Source: Calothrix sp. 336/3 (lineage in GTDB: Bacteria > Cyanobacteriota > Cyanobacteriia > Cyanobacteriales > Nostocaceae). From it: 64,000 nt of DNA. The DNA is taken from assembly GCF_000734895.2 (NCBI RefSeq), contig NZ_CP011382.1, positions 1,218,700 to 1,282,699 of the forward strand, read 5' to 3'. The translations under genes and the position numbers were made by a program. The first letter of the stretch is position 1. The number at the start of each line of letters is the position of its first letter. Under the pieces are notes generated by a model. That model searched no databases, was not told the origin of the DNA, and saw only the letters and a list, made by a program, of their open reading frames with translations. Positions 8,785 through 17,743 of this stretch are shown here, piece after piece.

Positions 8785-9378
8785 CTATAATCGACAAATA
8801 GAAACTCCTTTGCCATTTTGTGAACCCACCATACCCGTTACTACAGCATTTAAACGCTGCTTTGGTGTGCCATGATGGTGTCTACTTCCCCAGGCATAAT
8901 CACCAATATGATAAGCTAAACTGCTAATTTCCAGAATATCTTTCTCATCAAAATTCATATTCGGAATTAACCCTAAATATACACCCGCTAAACAATCTGC
9001 TTGTAACTCAGACATGGGGGTATTGCGTGGTTGAAAACCATAGGCAGTTTGCATCGCATGGGCATATTCATGGGCAATAATATATGCTAACGCCGCATCA
9101 CCAAATTGATACGCCATTCTGATATCTTGTTGGGTGATATATACTGTGTGATTATGTGTACAGTAATGACTACCAGAAATGCGTCCACAAACACCACGTT
9201 TTCCTTGAGGGACACCCCAAATTAACTTGGGTGTTGCTTTATATCCATGTATTTGCTGTATCCCTTCATATACTCCATCGACAACTGCTTTTGGTGGTAA
9301 CTCTGCTTTCGCTGCTGCACTCAATAGTACACATCCAAAAGTCGCCAAAGTTGTGAACAGCGCCTGGAGTTTTTTCAT
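8785..9378 (-). CDS. secreted neutral zinc metallopeptidase-like protein
   Basis: 197 residues with a signal peptide (1-25, cleaved near AAAKA-E). The core is the zinc-binding HExxH motif in IIAHEYAHAMQTAYGF, followed about 25 residues later by MSELQADCLAGVYLG, which can supply the third ligand Glu as in the putative neutral zinc metallopeptidase (YpfJ) family. A CxxxxxxHYC segment near residue 65 may form a disulfide. It is probably exported to the periplasm or beyond and hydrolyses peptides; the substrate is unknown. It is shorter than full YpfJ proteins (about 280 aa). It lies upstream of no partner gene and is followed by a gene-free spacer. Confidence 0.8.
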   Translation of the reverse strand: MKKLQALFTTLATFGCVLLSAAAKAELPPKAVVDGVYEGIQQIHGYKATPKLIWGVPQGKRGVCGRISGSHYCTHNHTVYITQQDIRMAYQFGDAALAYIIAHEYAHAMQTAYGFQPRNTPMSELQADCLAGVYLGLIPNMNFDEKDILEISSLAYHIGDYAWGSRHHHGTPKQRLNAVVTGMVGSQNGKGVSICRL

Positions 9379-9519
9379 TTTTAAATCCTAGATGTTAAAT
9401 TCTCAACGATATTTTTATTATCACGTTAGAACTTATCAATTCCAGATACTAAATCTAAAGTTTTAGTAATTTTAAGAAAGTTGTTAATTTTATTCGCAAA
9501 ATAAATTTTCATGGCACAG

Positions 9520-10326
9520 TTATCTACCAGCATAGACTGCCAAAGCGTGAGGAATCGGACGATTGGTAGTAATTAGAGGTTTGCCATCTACAATTAACCC
9601 CGTACTCCCTCCACCATCTAACATGACTTGAGAAGTAGCGCCAAAGTTTCTGAGAGTGTGTGATGCATCAATTTGTCGAGCATAATTGCTAGAATAGATA
9701 ATTACAGTTTCTGACAAACCATCTTTATCACTATCTTTGATACCAATAAACGTTCGAGGTAAATATTTATTGGCTGACTTATCGGCTTGAATATCTAATC
9801 CACCAATGACATCAGAAAAATTCTCAAAGATAGATGGTGAATATGGTTGAATGCTGGCAAAATTTAAGGATGAGTTGAAAGCAAATGTGCGGATTTGTCC
9901 TGGATATTCATTCGCCACACCATAACCAGAGGTAATCAGATGATTTTGAATTTTCAAGCCAAAGGCGATGCCTGTTGGTTGATTATTTGTTGAGAAAAAA
10001 GTGCCATTAACTATGACTTTTATCTGATGTTTTTTGGTATTGTGCTTGACTGCATCTTGCCAGAACTTTGCAAGTTGTTGTTTCTCAATACTTTCTGATT
10101 CTTCGAGTGATATTTTACCAGCTAAATTTTGTAATTTTGCTTGTCGTAAATCTAGAATTGTCACATATTCTAAATGACTAATTACTGCTTTTTGGTATAT
10201 ATTAACTCCCTTAGCTGAGATAAGGCGATTAAATTGTGTTGTTGTATTTTTAGCAGTTACTTGATTACTCAAATCCTGAGATAGAAATATCAAAGATATA
10301 ATGGGAATGAAATGTATAGGATGCAT
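9520..10326 (-). CDS. exported phosphodiester glycosidase-family (NAGPA-like) protein
   Basis: 268 residues with a signal peptide of about 24 residues. The C-terminal two thirds match the phosphodiester glycosidase / NAGPA fold: VNGTFFSTNNQPTGIAFG, then a central strand region, and the diagnostic LDGGGSTGL followed by NRPIPHALAVY. Family members cleave sugar-1-phosphodiester bonds such as GlcNAc-phospho-linkages in exopolysaccharide or cell-wall polymers. The substrate here is not known. It probably works in the periplasm. It is co-directional with the metallopeptidase gene 140 bp downstream, but the spacing does not prove an operon. Confidence 0.8.
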   Translation of the reverse strand: MHPIHFIPIISLIFLSQDLSNQVTAKNTTTQFNRLISAKGVNIYQKAVISHLEYVTILDLRQAKLQNLAGKISLEESESIEKQQLAKFWQDAVKHNTKKHQIKVIVNGTFFSTNNQPTGIAFGLKIQNHLITSGYGVANEYPGQIRTFAFNSSLNFASIQPYSPSIFENFSDVIGGLDIQADKSANKYLPRTFIGIKDSDKDGLSETVIIYSSNYARQIDASHTLRNFGATSQVMLDGGGSTGLIVDGKPLITTNRPIPHALAVYAGR

Positions 10327-10470
10327 ATGGGATATTAGTTGAAGTAGCCTGCACCTTGGGCTGATATAGCAAGCGAAAAGAGCAGATAAGCTGTTGCGTA
10401 TTGAATTTGTAAGTAAGTCGGTGAGAATAAACCTAACTATGTAACAGATTATAAAATCGTCAAAACCGTT

Positions 10471-10510
10471 GCGATTGCTTCATTCCACTTCGTTTCATTC
10501 GCAATGACAT
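10471..10510. repeat. 40-bp interspersed intergenic repeat
   Basis: The sequence runs from GCGATTGCTTC to TTCGCAATGACAT and is an imperfect inverted repeat of a type seen often between cyanobacterial genes. A short related piece (TCGCAATGACA) occurs at 11656-11666. Confidence 0.5.
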
Positions 10511-10562
10511 AGCGTGAATTATTTAAGCCGTTCTACTTATATAGAACGCGAGTAAGCCTGCT

Positions 10563-10591
10563 CTCGAACGAAGTGAAGGGATGTCCACACT
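10563..10591 (+). repeat. 29-bp dispersed repeat, copy 2
   Basis: Same orientation as copy 1 at 8452-8480, with three mismatches. The block GAAGTGAAGGGAT is identical in both. Confidence 0.6.
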
Positions 10592-10946
10592 ACGACTATT
10601 TGACATTTTCCTTATACAATTTAGCTGCACATCAGCTTATTTGATGTCTTATGGATATTTTATTCGCAAATTGAAGTTGATTTTTTTAAATAATTCAACT
10701 CAGTAATATTACTGTTCTCAATCACACAAATATTCGTAATTATAAATATTACTAAGTATAAGTTGCGAACAATAGATAAATAAAGTTACACCTAACTATA
10801 TTTATATTTTCTACGTAAACGATGAACTCCTATAAGCTTCGATATTACCAGGAAATTTTTCCAGCGCGATCGCAAGCATATTGAGTCATGGAATTTAAGA
10901 TAGCAACGAAACATTTTATTTTAACCAGCGATATGTAAAAACTGCG

Positions 10947-11522
10947 ATGAAAATCTTATTAATTTCTGTGGGTTGGGCGATCGCCTTAGGATTAGGTACA
11001 TTTTTCTTTACTCTGACTAGTATGGCTTTTCAGGTGTCCCCAGAAGAAAGAATGTCTCAACTTACAACTTACGGACTAACTACTGGGATAATTGGTGGTG
11101 TGAGCCTTGCTTTGGTTATGCTGTGGAGTCAGCCAGGAATTCAGTGGCATATTGCTTTATTATTTGTGCTAATTTGGTCTCTGAGTTTGCTTGTTGGTTC
11201 ACGTATTGGTTGGCACATTATCCAGCCTGATTTTTCCAGTCAAGCAATGGGTAGAGGTGTTATCATTGGTATGACTATCGGTGGTATTTTGGGTGGATTT
11301 TTCACTGCCCTTTTACTCCAGCAAACCAGGATTTTAGTATCTTGGCTTGATATCTGTTTCGTTGCTCTTGGTTGGACTATTGCGTTATTTAGCGGTTTTG
11401 CATTTATTTTCCTACCTGGCGATTGGAATTTTATTCCTATGGGAATCATGATTTCACCAATTATTGGGGGTTTATTAATAGGGGCAATTGGTAGCAGTAT
11501 TATGTTTTGGAAAATGCACTAA
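10947..11522 (+). CDS. six-helix membrane protein with internal duplication
   Basis: 191 residues, not recognised as a named family. Six hydrophobic segments are visible (about residues 4-28, 44-62, 68-88, 98-122, 126-150 and 158-186). The two halves look related: GWAIALGLGTFFF near the N-terminus and GWTIALFSGFAFIF near residue 130 are each followed by a Gly/Ile-rich helix. This suggests duplication of a three-helix unit, as in many small transporters. There is no signal peptide beyond the first helix and no charged catalytic motif. It is a single gene flanked by non-coding spacers. Function is unknown. Confidence 0.7.
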   Translation: MKILLISVGWAIALGLGTFFFTLTSMAFQVSPEERMSQLTTYGLTTGIIGGVSLALVMLWSQPGIQWHIALLFVLIWSLSLLVGSRIGWHIIQPDFSSQAMGRGVIIGMTIGGILGGFFTALLLQQTRILVSWLDICFVALGWTIALFSGFAFIFLPGDWNFIPMGIMISPIIGGLLIGAIGSSIMFWKMH

Positions 11523-11787
11523 TCCTGCTTCTAAAATCCTTGAATTCCGCACTTGCTGCTCTTTTCTAGGAGATTTTTGTAACTATAGAAATTTATATCA
11601 AGTTGACTTCTATCGTAGTAGTTTGAAGTTGGTGAGATTACTTCCTGAGGCTGAGTCGCAATGACAGGGTACTATTTTTGATCGCAACTTGGTATTAGTT
11701 AAACTTGCAAGGATTTAGCAATGCTAAACCCTCACAGAAAATCTAGTAGAAATTGTCAGCTATTAACCGAAATTCCCATGAGTAAAA

Positions 11788-12447
11788 TTAGTCACAGTAA
11801 GCAACATTACTCAGTTTAGGGGCAGTAACCAGATTGGTATTAACTATCCAACCATTACCAGAAAAGTTTTCTCCACGGAAGGTACGAGATAAGTCAATTT
11901 CAATCCAAACATATTTTTGGTCTTTATAAGTTTTCACCACATTTCCTGTGGTTAAATTGACGGTTAATTCCGTATCTGGGTAAACAGTAGCAATATACGC
12001 TGCTTTCTCATTCGGTTCCTTGCGAATATTTAAACCCTGGGATGGACGAATGACTAAACGACAGGTTCTACCTACTGTTGGTTTTTGCCAAGGTTTGGGG
12101 TTCGGGTTGGGGTTCGGTTGACTACCGCAGGGTTTCAAAACAGCTGTTTGGATAAATCCGATCGCCGGTGACTGAATTCTCACAAATCTATCTTCACCAT
12201 CGGGAATATAGGAAAGGGTAACTCTAGTATCTTTCGGCACTACGCTGACAACACTAGAAGTGGTTGCCGCTTCCCGGTAAACTGAGGTACTGACTGATGT
12301 GACACGACATCTCGATGACGCTGGGGATGCGGGATTTGGTTCGGGTTGTGCTGCTGCTGGTAAGCTGAATTGCCAGGGAGATGTACCCCAGGCGATCGCC
12401 ACTGTTGCGGTAACAGTGAGTAACTTATGGCACAAGCTAGTATTCAT
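11788..12447 (-). CDS. exported SH3-domain protein
   Basis: 219 residues from the ATG at 12447, chosen because GAGGAG lies about 10 nt upstream and the protein then starts with a signal peptide (MNTSLCHKLLTV... to AAAQP). A longer frame to 12627 would bury this signal. Two bacterial SH3-like regions are visible, around residues 45-110 (VTSVSTSVYREAATTSS, then GFIQTAVLKPC) and 130-215 (GLNIRKEPNEKAAYIATV, GNGWIVNTNL), separated by an Asn/Pro-rich linker. Such domains usually bind cell-wall peptides or other envelope ligands. No catalytic domain is attached. Confidence 0.75.
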   Translation of the reverse strand: MNTSLCHKLLTVTATVAIAWGTSPWQFSLPAAAQPEPNPASPASSRCRVTSVSTSVYREAATTSSVVSVVPKDTRVTLSYIPDGEDRFVRIQSPAIGFIQTAVLKPCGSQPNPNPNPKPWQKPTVGRTCRLVIRPSQGLNIRKEPNEKAAYIATVYPDTELTVNLTTGNVVKTYKDQKYVWIEIDLSRTFRGENFSGNGWIVNTNLVTAPKLSNVAYCD

Positions 12448-12657
12448 TATTGGACTTAACTCCTCACACAGTGAGGTTAATAGTAGCGTATAATTCTGAC
12501 TTGAAAAATAGGGACGGGGATGAATCCATGGAAAACTTCTACTGAAGCTCAATAAGTATTCAAAATTAAGGACTGTCACCCGTGGGGTTTGTCTGAATGC
12601 AGATATCAAAACATTGGCGATCGCCATCTGCTATCACTGGATACCCACGATTCAATG

Positions 12658-13815
12658 CTAAATCTCAGTTAAAACAGATACTAGTCTATCTAAGTGGACT
12701 GTTTCATGGGTTGCCATGAGAGAAACACGAATCCGGCTGGTGGGAACCGTGGGAGGGCGAATAGCAGGGGCAAAAATTCCCTGGAATTGCAGGTGATTTC
12801 CTACACGTAGAGCCTCCCTAGGGCTGGGTAATTGCCAACAGAGAATGGGGGAAGCACTGGGAAGTAATTCCAAGGTAGGTAATTTTTCCTGCATCACTTT
12901 CCGTAAATATGCGATATTCTCCCAGAGTCGCTGACGGCGTTGGGGTTCCTGTTGAATAATCTGAATTGCGGTGAGAGCTGCGGCGGTATCTGCCGGGGAA
13001 AGTCCTGTGGTATATATCCAAGTGGGGGCACGGTTGCGTAAATACTCTATTAAGTTGGTGCTACCGGCAACATATCCACCAAGACTGGCGATCGCCTTAC
13101 TCAAAGTTCCAATTTGTACTAACTCACTACCCGTACAGCCAAATTGTTCTACACATCCTGCACCATTTTCCCCTAGAACTCCGGTGGCGTGGGCTTCGTC
13201 TACCAGGAGCATACAATTATATTGTGTTGCTAGGGCGAGCAATTCGGGCAAGGGACATACATCACCATCCATACTGAAGACACTATCAGTCAAAATCAAG
13301 CAACGACGGTATTGATGGCGATATTGTTGTAATTGATGACTTAAATTAGCAATGTGGTTGTGGGTATATTCTAAGACGTTAGCGCCACTGAGAATTGCCC
13401 CATTTTTCAGACTAGAATGGTTATATTGGTCTGAAAGAATTAAATCACGCTTACCAACAAGGGCGGTAATAGTACCGAGATTGGCAAGATAGCCAGAACT
13501 GAAAACCAGAGCATCTTCTGTTTGTTTGAGACTGGCGATCGCCCGTTCTAATTCTCGATGTAATTCCCGATGTCCACTGAGTAAACGAGAACCAGTGCTA
13601 CCTGTCCCGAATGCCTGAGTTGCTTGCACTGCGGCTTGAATTAAGCGTTGATCTCCAGCTAAACCGAGATAATCATTACTGGCAAAATTAATTACCTCTC
13701 GTCCCTCCAGTAGCACCGTTGCACCCGGAATTCCCTGAATAGTTCGTGTGGAACGATACCAGTCAGCGCGGTGGATTGTTTCCAGGGAATTGGCAATCCA
13801 AGAGTAGGAATTCAT
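12658..13815 (-). CDS. bioF: 8-amino-7-oxononanoate synthase
   Basis: 385 residues from the ATG at 13815 ([10 protein letters not shown]); an in-frame extension to 13866 adds a non-conserved tail. BioF is a PLP enzyme of the alpha-oxoamine synthase family that condenses pimeloyl-thioester with alanine in biotin synthesis. Visible motifs: [23 protein letters not shown], the cofactor Asp region [13 protein letters not shown], and the Schiff-base Lys in [19 protein letters not shown] (2-amino-3-ketobutyrate CoA ligase) is a close paralogue, but the sequence and length favour BioF. It is third in a leftward run spp-ruvA-bioF with a gap of about 140 bp after ruvA. Confidence 0.85.
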   Translation of the reverse strand: MNSYSWIANSLETIHRADWYRSTRTIQGIPGATVLLEGREVINFASNDYLGLAGDQRLIQAAVQATQAFGTGSTGSRLLSGHRELHRELERAIASLKQTEDALVFSSGYLANLGTITALVGKRDLILSDQYNHSSLKNGAILSGANVLEYTHNHIANLSHQLQQYRHQYRRCLILTDSVFSMDGDVCPLPELLALATQYNCMLLVDEAHATGVLGENGAGCVEQFGCTGSELVQIGTLSKAIASLGGYVAGSTNLIEYLRNRAPTWIYTTGLSPADTAAALTAIQIIQQEPQRRQRLWENIAYLRKVMQEKLPTLELLPSASPILCWQLPSPREALRVGNHLQFQGIFAPAIRPPTVPTSRIRVSLMATHETVHLDRLVSVLTEI

Positions 13816-13958
13816 AGAGTAAGGGAGGGGAAAGGGGAATTGTTTTTTGTGAACTTGATATAGCAATTATCAGAGATTTTGGGCATTAACTACCAAATAC
13901 TCACAGGGTTCCAATCTCTTACTTGTATCTGGTATCTGTCCCCTCTCCCCTATCCCAA

Positions 13959-14597
13959 TTATGAACTTACCGACTCACTACTCAGGTGAGATATAGATTG
14001 GCGAATCCATTCTTCCACAAAAGCATCCTTCGGTAGTCCAATTTCTTCACTGACGTAGTGGAGTGCGTGACTGACTTCGTGGGGAGTGTAGCCTAAAGCC
14101 AAGAGTGTCATTTGGACTTCTTCTAGAATACCAGGGGCTGGTCCCTCGGTAGCCACAAAGAAACCCGCAGATTTTCGCCATTCGATGAGTTTAGCTTTTA
14201 ATTCTAAGCAAAGACGTTCGGCGGTTTTTTTGCCGATACCCGGTGCTTGGATTAAGATTTGGACATTCGCGGTGACGATCGCCTGTACCAGCTCCGGTAA
14301 CTCTAAAGTATCCAACAGAGCGATCGCCAATGCTGCACCAATTCCACTCACACTCTGCAAAAAGCGGAATAAATCCCGTTCTGCGGGGGAGGAGAAACCG
14401 TAAAGTAAAGGGATTTCGTCTCTGACTTGGTAATGGGTGAAAAGCTGTACCTCACCTCCGGAATCTGGCAATTGTCTTGCCAAACGTCCAGGAATCTGTA
14501 AATCGTAGCCGATACCGTTCACTTCCAACGTCAGTATGTGACGATTACCACTATTACTTTGGATACCAGCAATTATGCCTTTTAGGTAACTGATCAT
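13959..14597 (-). CDS. ruvA: Holliday junction branch migration protein RuvA
   Basis: 212 residues. RuvA binds four-way junctions and loads the RuvB motor during recombination. The N-terminal OB fold ([11 protein letters not shown]...[11 protein letters not shown]), the two helix-hairpin-helix motifs ([14 protein letters not shown] and [17 protein letters not shown]) and the C-terminal RuvB-binding domain ([20 protein letters not shown]) are all present. The start overlaps the stop of the sucrose-phosphatase gene in an ATGA arrangement (14594-14597), so the two are probably translationally coupled. ruvB is not in the window. Confidence 0.95.
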   Translation of the reverse strand: MISYLKGIIAGIQSNSGNRHILTLEVNGIGYDLQIPGRLARQLPDSGGEVQLFTHYQVRDEIPLLYGFSSPAERDLFRFLQSVSGIGAALAIALLDTLELPELVQAIVTANVQILIQAPGIGKKTAERLCLELKAKLIEWRKSAGFFVATEGPAPGILEEVQMTLLALGYTPHEVSHALHYVSEEIGLPKDAFVEEWIRQSISHLSSESVSS

Positions 14598-15343
14598 TCT
14601 AAGAAACCAAAGTGTTGCAAACCTTCAAGAATTCCGCCTGCACAATAATTTTGTGCTAGATAACGGTAGTCTGCGGGATTTTCATTGTGCCATTGAAGTA
14701 ACTCAGGACGAGCATTGCCGACGATTATCCCCCGTTCTACCCCTGCGGCGAATAAAGCAATATCATTGCCAGAATCGCCACAAACGATTGTCTTCTCAGC
14801 TACAAATTTCCACTTTTGACGTAGAAACTGAACTGCCTGACCTTTATCACTGCTCCTAGGCACAATGTCAAGGTCGATACCACTGCTATAGATTAACTTT
14901 ATATTTAAACCACATTTTTGCAATTCTGTCTCTAGTTCGGGCAAGATTTTTTCAGATTGCTCTGCCTCCAGGAAAAAACTAACTTTAAATGGACGTTGTT
15001 CTGAGGTGGGTTGAGGTTTTAACTCTAGGAATTTTGTAGCGGTATTTACCACTAATTCACGGTTCCAACCAGGAGATAGGATTTCTGACCACTGACTATC
15101 AGGAATATTACTATCATCCAGGTAAATTTCTGTACCCACGCTTAATACTAAGGCATCAGGTTGCAGAAGATTCTTTTCCTGTTGTAGTTCCCGGTAAAGT
15201 AAAGGCGATCGCCCTGTGGCGTAAACTATCTTAGTTCCATATTCTTGACGATGCTGTTGCAACCGGGAATTTAAATCTAGCAAAGCGGAGTCATCGCCAA
15301 CAAGGGTATGATCTAAGTCGCTAACGAACATAAATTGAGACAC
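14594..15343 (-). CDS. sucrose-6-phosphate phosphatase (HAD family)
   Basis: 249 residues from a GTG at 15343. This start is chosen because GGAGGT lies 4 nt upstream and the protein then begins directly with the catalytic block [13 protein letters not shown]; the open frame to 15397 lacks such a site. The HAD motifs are DLDHTL (I), YATGRS (II) and [11 protein letters not shown] (IV), with a C2-type cap between them, as in sucrose-phosphate phosphatase. The enzyme removes phosphate from sucrose-6-phosphate in the last step of sucrose synthesis, a compatible solute and, in heterocystous strains, a transported sugar. Other cof-type phosphatases are possible. The downstream overlap with ruvA suggests cotranscription. 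Confidence 0.78.
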   Translation of the reverse strand: MSQFMFVSDLDHTLVGDDSALLDLNSRLQQHRQEYGTKIVYATGRSPLLYRELQQEKNLLQPDALVLSVGTEIYLDDSNIPDSQWSEILSPGWNRELVVNTATKFLELKPQPTSEQRPFKVSFFLEAEQSEKILPELETELQKCGLNIKLIYSSGIDLDIVPRSSDKGQAVQFLRQKWKFVAEKTIVCGDSGNDIALFAAGVERGIIVGNARPELLQWHNENPADYRYLAQNYCAGGILEGLQHFGFLE

Positions 15344-15568
15344 AGCAACCTCCTTGATACCGTTTACCATCAAAAAGTTTATGCTGTTTTGGCACAAGGG
15401 ACAGCAGTTAACGAAGATAAAAAGATAGATGACTGTAACTATCTATAACTATCCCAGCTATAGAACTTGCCCCTGGCAGCAAATCTTAATCTATGATTTG
15501 TGAACACACAATAAATCTACATAGATTTTGTCAGAAAATATCAGAAGCAATTAATAGAGGTAAATATC

Positions 15569-15760
15569 ATGCACAAAGAATATATGGAGCTTTTAGAAGG
15601 ATTAATTGATAAATTAACATTATCTGCAATCTTAGAAATGTTAGAGCGAATATGTCACAAAAAAGCAGAAAATCTGAGAACTCACTGGCAAGATGAGACT
15701 TTAGCAAAGCTTTGGGATAAAGCCGCTAGACAGATAGAACAAATAAATATTGACGTTTGA
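15569..15760 (+). CDS. small conserved-looking helical protein
   Basis: 63 residues, almost wholly amphipathic helix (LLEGLIDKLTLSAILEMLE, then a Lys/Trp-rich second half). AGAGGT lies 9 nt upstream of the ATG, which supports translation. No family is recognised. It lies between the divergently oriented spp gene and the PAP/fibrillin gene. Similar tiny acidic-helical proteins occur often in cyanobacterial spacers; the role is unknown. Confidence 0.55.
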   Translation: MHKEYMELLEGLIDKLTLSAILEMLERICHKKAENLRTHWQDETLAKLWDKAARQIEQINIDV

Positions 15761-15890
15761 GTCAATAATAAAGCTCATTCTATAACCTGAATGATTTGCC
15801 GGGGACAGACCTAGGCTAAGAAATAGAACTAACCCTGTTTTGTTTAGGACATTAATTATTAAATGGTGTCGGTAATAAATCTCATAGAAA

Positions 15891-16466
15891 TTATTTATTT
15901 TTTATCCAAATAGCTAAACCACCCCCACGTCCCCTAGCTGCAATAAAATCTTCAGTAATCAGAAAAAAAGCGAAAAATGGCAGCTTGGCGATCGCCATCT
16001 CATGAAAATTTTCAGCAAGCTTTTTATTACCACCAATTTTCCCTTGATAAATCTGCTTACCGAATAAAGAAATTTCTATCTGGGTAAAATCAAATGCTAG
16101 TAAATTTTTCTTGCCTGGATATTTGGCTGGTCCAGTGAATTGCAGTAAAATTCCACCAATGCGAGCTTGATTACTAATTCTGCCATCAGCAGTAAAAGAA
16201 ATCTGTGCTTGAACAAATTTCGGAATATAAAAACCTTTTCCTAGTATAATTCCTCCCCTTTCCCTGACTTTGCGGGTTCCCGTTGCAAAACACAACCGCC
16301 ATTCTCCCACCAATTCCCCGAAAGGATATAGTATTTTTTGCCGCTTGTTCGCTGTTTCTGCTTGCAACAATGCATCTACTACCATCGCTGCTGGGGGATA
16401 TTCTCCCTTCTGTGTACGGTAGCTTTTGACTGCTTGGTTGATCACACTGAGAAAATCTGATGTCAT
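15891..16466 (-). CDS. PAP/fibrillin family protein
   Basis: 191 residues. The sequence follows the plastid-lipid-associated protein (fibrillin) pattern: an N-terminal helix, then LVGEWRLCFATGTRKVRERGG, a beta-barrel region with FTADGRISNQARIGGILLQF, and KYPGKKNLLAFDFTQIEISLFG near the C-terminus. In cyanobacteria and plastids such proteins associate with thylakoid lipids and quinones and are linked to photoprotection; a specific ligand cannot be inferred. There is no signal peptide or membrane helix, so it is likely a peripheral, lipocalin-like protein. Its gene is convergent with the small gene at 15569-15760. Confidence 0.8.
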   Translation of the reverse strand: MTSDFLSVINQAVKSYRTQKGEYPPAAMVVDALLQAETANKRQKILYPFGELVGEWRLCFATGTRKVRERGGIILGKGFYIPKFVQAQISFTADGRISNQARIGGILLQFTGPAKYPGKKNLLAFDFTQIEISLFGKQIYQGKIGGNKKLAENFHEMAIAKLPFFAFFLITEDFIAARGRGGGLAIWIKNK

Positions 16467-16688
16467 GGAAAGCGCTGAGGGATGGTTAGTGAATCACATA
16501 CAACTACTATGCCAGTAACAAGAGCATAATTTTCCACTAATCGAATTAGAGCGTTACAAAAATTTGTCTTAATGTTTAATTATGATGAGTATTAGTCAGG
16601 CTTGATAATCTTAATTGCAAGGCGATAAGCTATCGATATTACAAGTTGTAAGTATTACAGTAATTTATATTTTGCGAGGACAAAGATA

Positions 16689-16904
16689 ATGAAAATTACT
16701 GCTCAATCAATTTACGAACAAGGTGTATTGAGATTAACAGAACCTATCTTCCTAGAAGAAGGTACTCAGGTTGAAGTCATTGTAATTACTCAAAAATCTA
16801 ATTCTGTAGAGAAAACACCAGCAGAAATAGGTGCTATACCTTTAGAAGGTATTAGTAATGATGGATTTTCTGGTCGAGAGCATGACAATATTCTTTATTC
16901 TTAG
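16689..16904 (+). CDS. DUF104-type antitoxin
   Basis: 71 residues: MKITAQSIYEQGVLRLTEP, then LEEGTQVEVIVI. This is the beta-hairpin pattern of the AF2212-like (DUF104) antitoxins, which bind DNA with an AbrB-like fold and neutralise a PIN-domain toxin. GAGGA lies upstream of the start. The gene is followed 11 nt later by the first 17 codons of a PIN toxin that then stops, so the antitoxin seems to have lost its partner. Confidence 0.75.
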   Translation: MKITAQSIYEQGVLRLTEPIFLEEGTQVEVIVITQKSNSVEKTPAEIGAIPLEGISNDGFSGREHDNILYS

Positions 16905-16915
16905 TAAAGAATATC

Positions 16916-16969
16916 ATGATTTTTGTAGATACAGGTGCATGGTTTGCTAGTATAGTTTCTTTCGGCTAA
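16916..16969 (+). pseudogene. truncated PIN-domain (VapC-like) toxin
   Basis: The frame encodes MIFVDTGAWFASIVSFG and then TAA. MIFVDTGAWFAS is the canonical start of a PIN-domain ribonuclease, with Asp5 as the first metal ligand. The rest of the domain (normally about 130 residues) is absent: within about 50 bp comes the start of an unrelated Uma2 gene. The toxin was thus deleted, leaving an orphan antitoxin. Confidence 0.7.
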
Positions 16970-17020
16970 CATTTCAGAAAATGTAAAATAAATGTATGAA
17001 TAATTGAGGAAATATAGCTG

Positions 17021-17593
17021 ATGACATTATCTGTTGAGTCAACGTCAGTAACCACCTTAGAAGAATTTTTAAAACTACCAGAAACAAAACCAGCAAGTGA
17101 ATATATTGATGGAAACATCTACCAAAAACCAATGCCACAGGGAAAACATAGTGCTTTACAAATTGAATTAGCTTCTGCAATTAACCAAATAGGTAAAGCT
17201 AAAAAATTAGCTTATGCTTTTACAGAATTACGCTGTACTTTTGCAGACAAATCAATTGTTCCAGATATCGCTGTGTTTGAATGGGCAAATATTCCCTTGG
17301 ATGAAAATGGTCAGATTGCCAATAAATTTGAAATTCCTCCCGACTGGATAATTGAAATTATTTCACCAGAACAATCTGCTAGTAAGGTGATTCGTAAAAT
17401 TACATTTTGCCTCAGAAATGGTACAAAATTAGGCTATTTTATCGATGCGGAGGATGAATCAATTACAGTTTTTCAGCCCAATCAATTACCTGAAGTTAAG
17501 GAAAAACAAGATATTTTACCGATTTTGAGTGTTTTAGGAGATTGGCAATTGCAGGTTGAAGATGTATTTAACTGGTTGCATTTTGCGAAATAA
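17021..17593 (+). CDS. Uma2-family endonuclease-like protein (DUF820)
   Basis: 190 residues with the PD-(D/E)xK nuclease-like core found in the large cyanobacterial Uma2 family: TLEEFLKLPETKPASEYIDG, HSALQIELASAIN, ELRCTFADKSIVPDIAVF (active-site Asp in PDIAVF) and IPPDWIIEIISPEQSASKV (Glu-x-Ile-Ser-Pro). Family members are abundant in cyanobacteria; some appear tied to mobile elements, but most have no tested function. GAGGA precedes the ATG. It follows the decayed toxin-antitoxin pair and may have arrived with the deletion there. Confidence 0.85.
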   Translation: MTLSVESTSVTTLEEFLKLPETKPASEYIDGNIYQKPMPQGKHSALQIELASAINQIGKAKKLAYAFTELRCTFADKSIVPDIAVFEWANIPLDENGQIANKFEIPPDWIIEIISPEQSASKVIRKITFCLRNGTKLGYFIDAEDESITVFQPNQLPEVKEKQDILPILSVLGDWQLQVEDVFNWLHFAK

Positions 17594-17743
17594 ATTTAAG
17601 ACCATTGAATTGGAAAATGAGCATAGTTCGATAAAAAGATTTTTTAGCTTTAATTTCAAGTCGTTAAATTATCTGTTCATGTGACACCATGAGGAGACGA
17701 TCGCCCCAGTATTTCCCAGAGCGATCGCCGTTACTTTTTATTC

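Larger units (their letters stand above)
10327..10946. other. gene-free AT-rich spacer with repeats
   Basis: A 620-bp spacer between divergent genes. It contains an imperfect palindrome (10471-10510) of the widespread cyanobacterial type reading GCGATTGCTTC...GCAATGACA, and the second copy of a 29-bp repeat (10563-10591). No ORF with a plausible start and codon use is visible. Confidence 0.6.
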
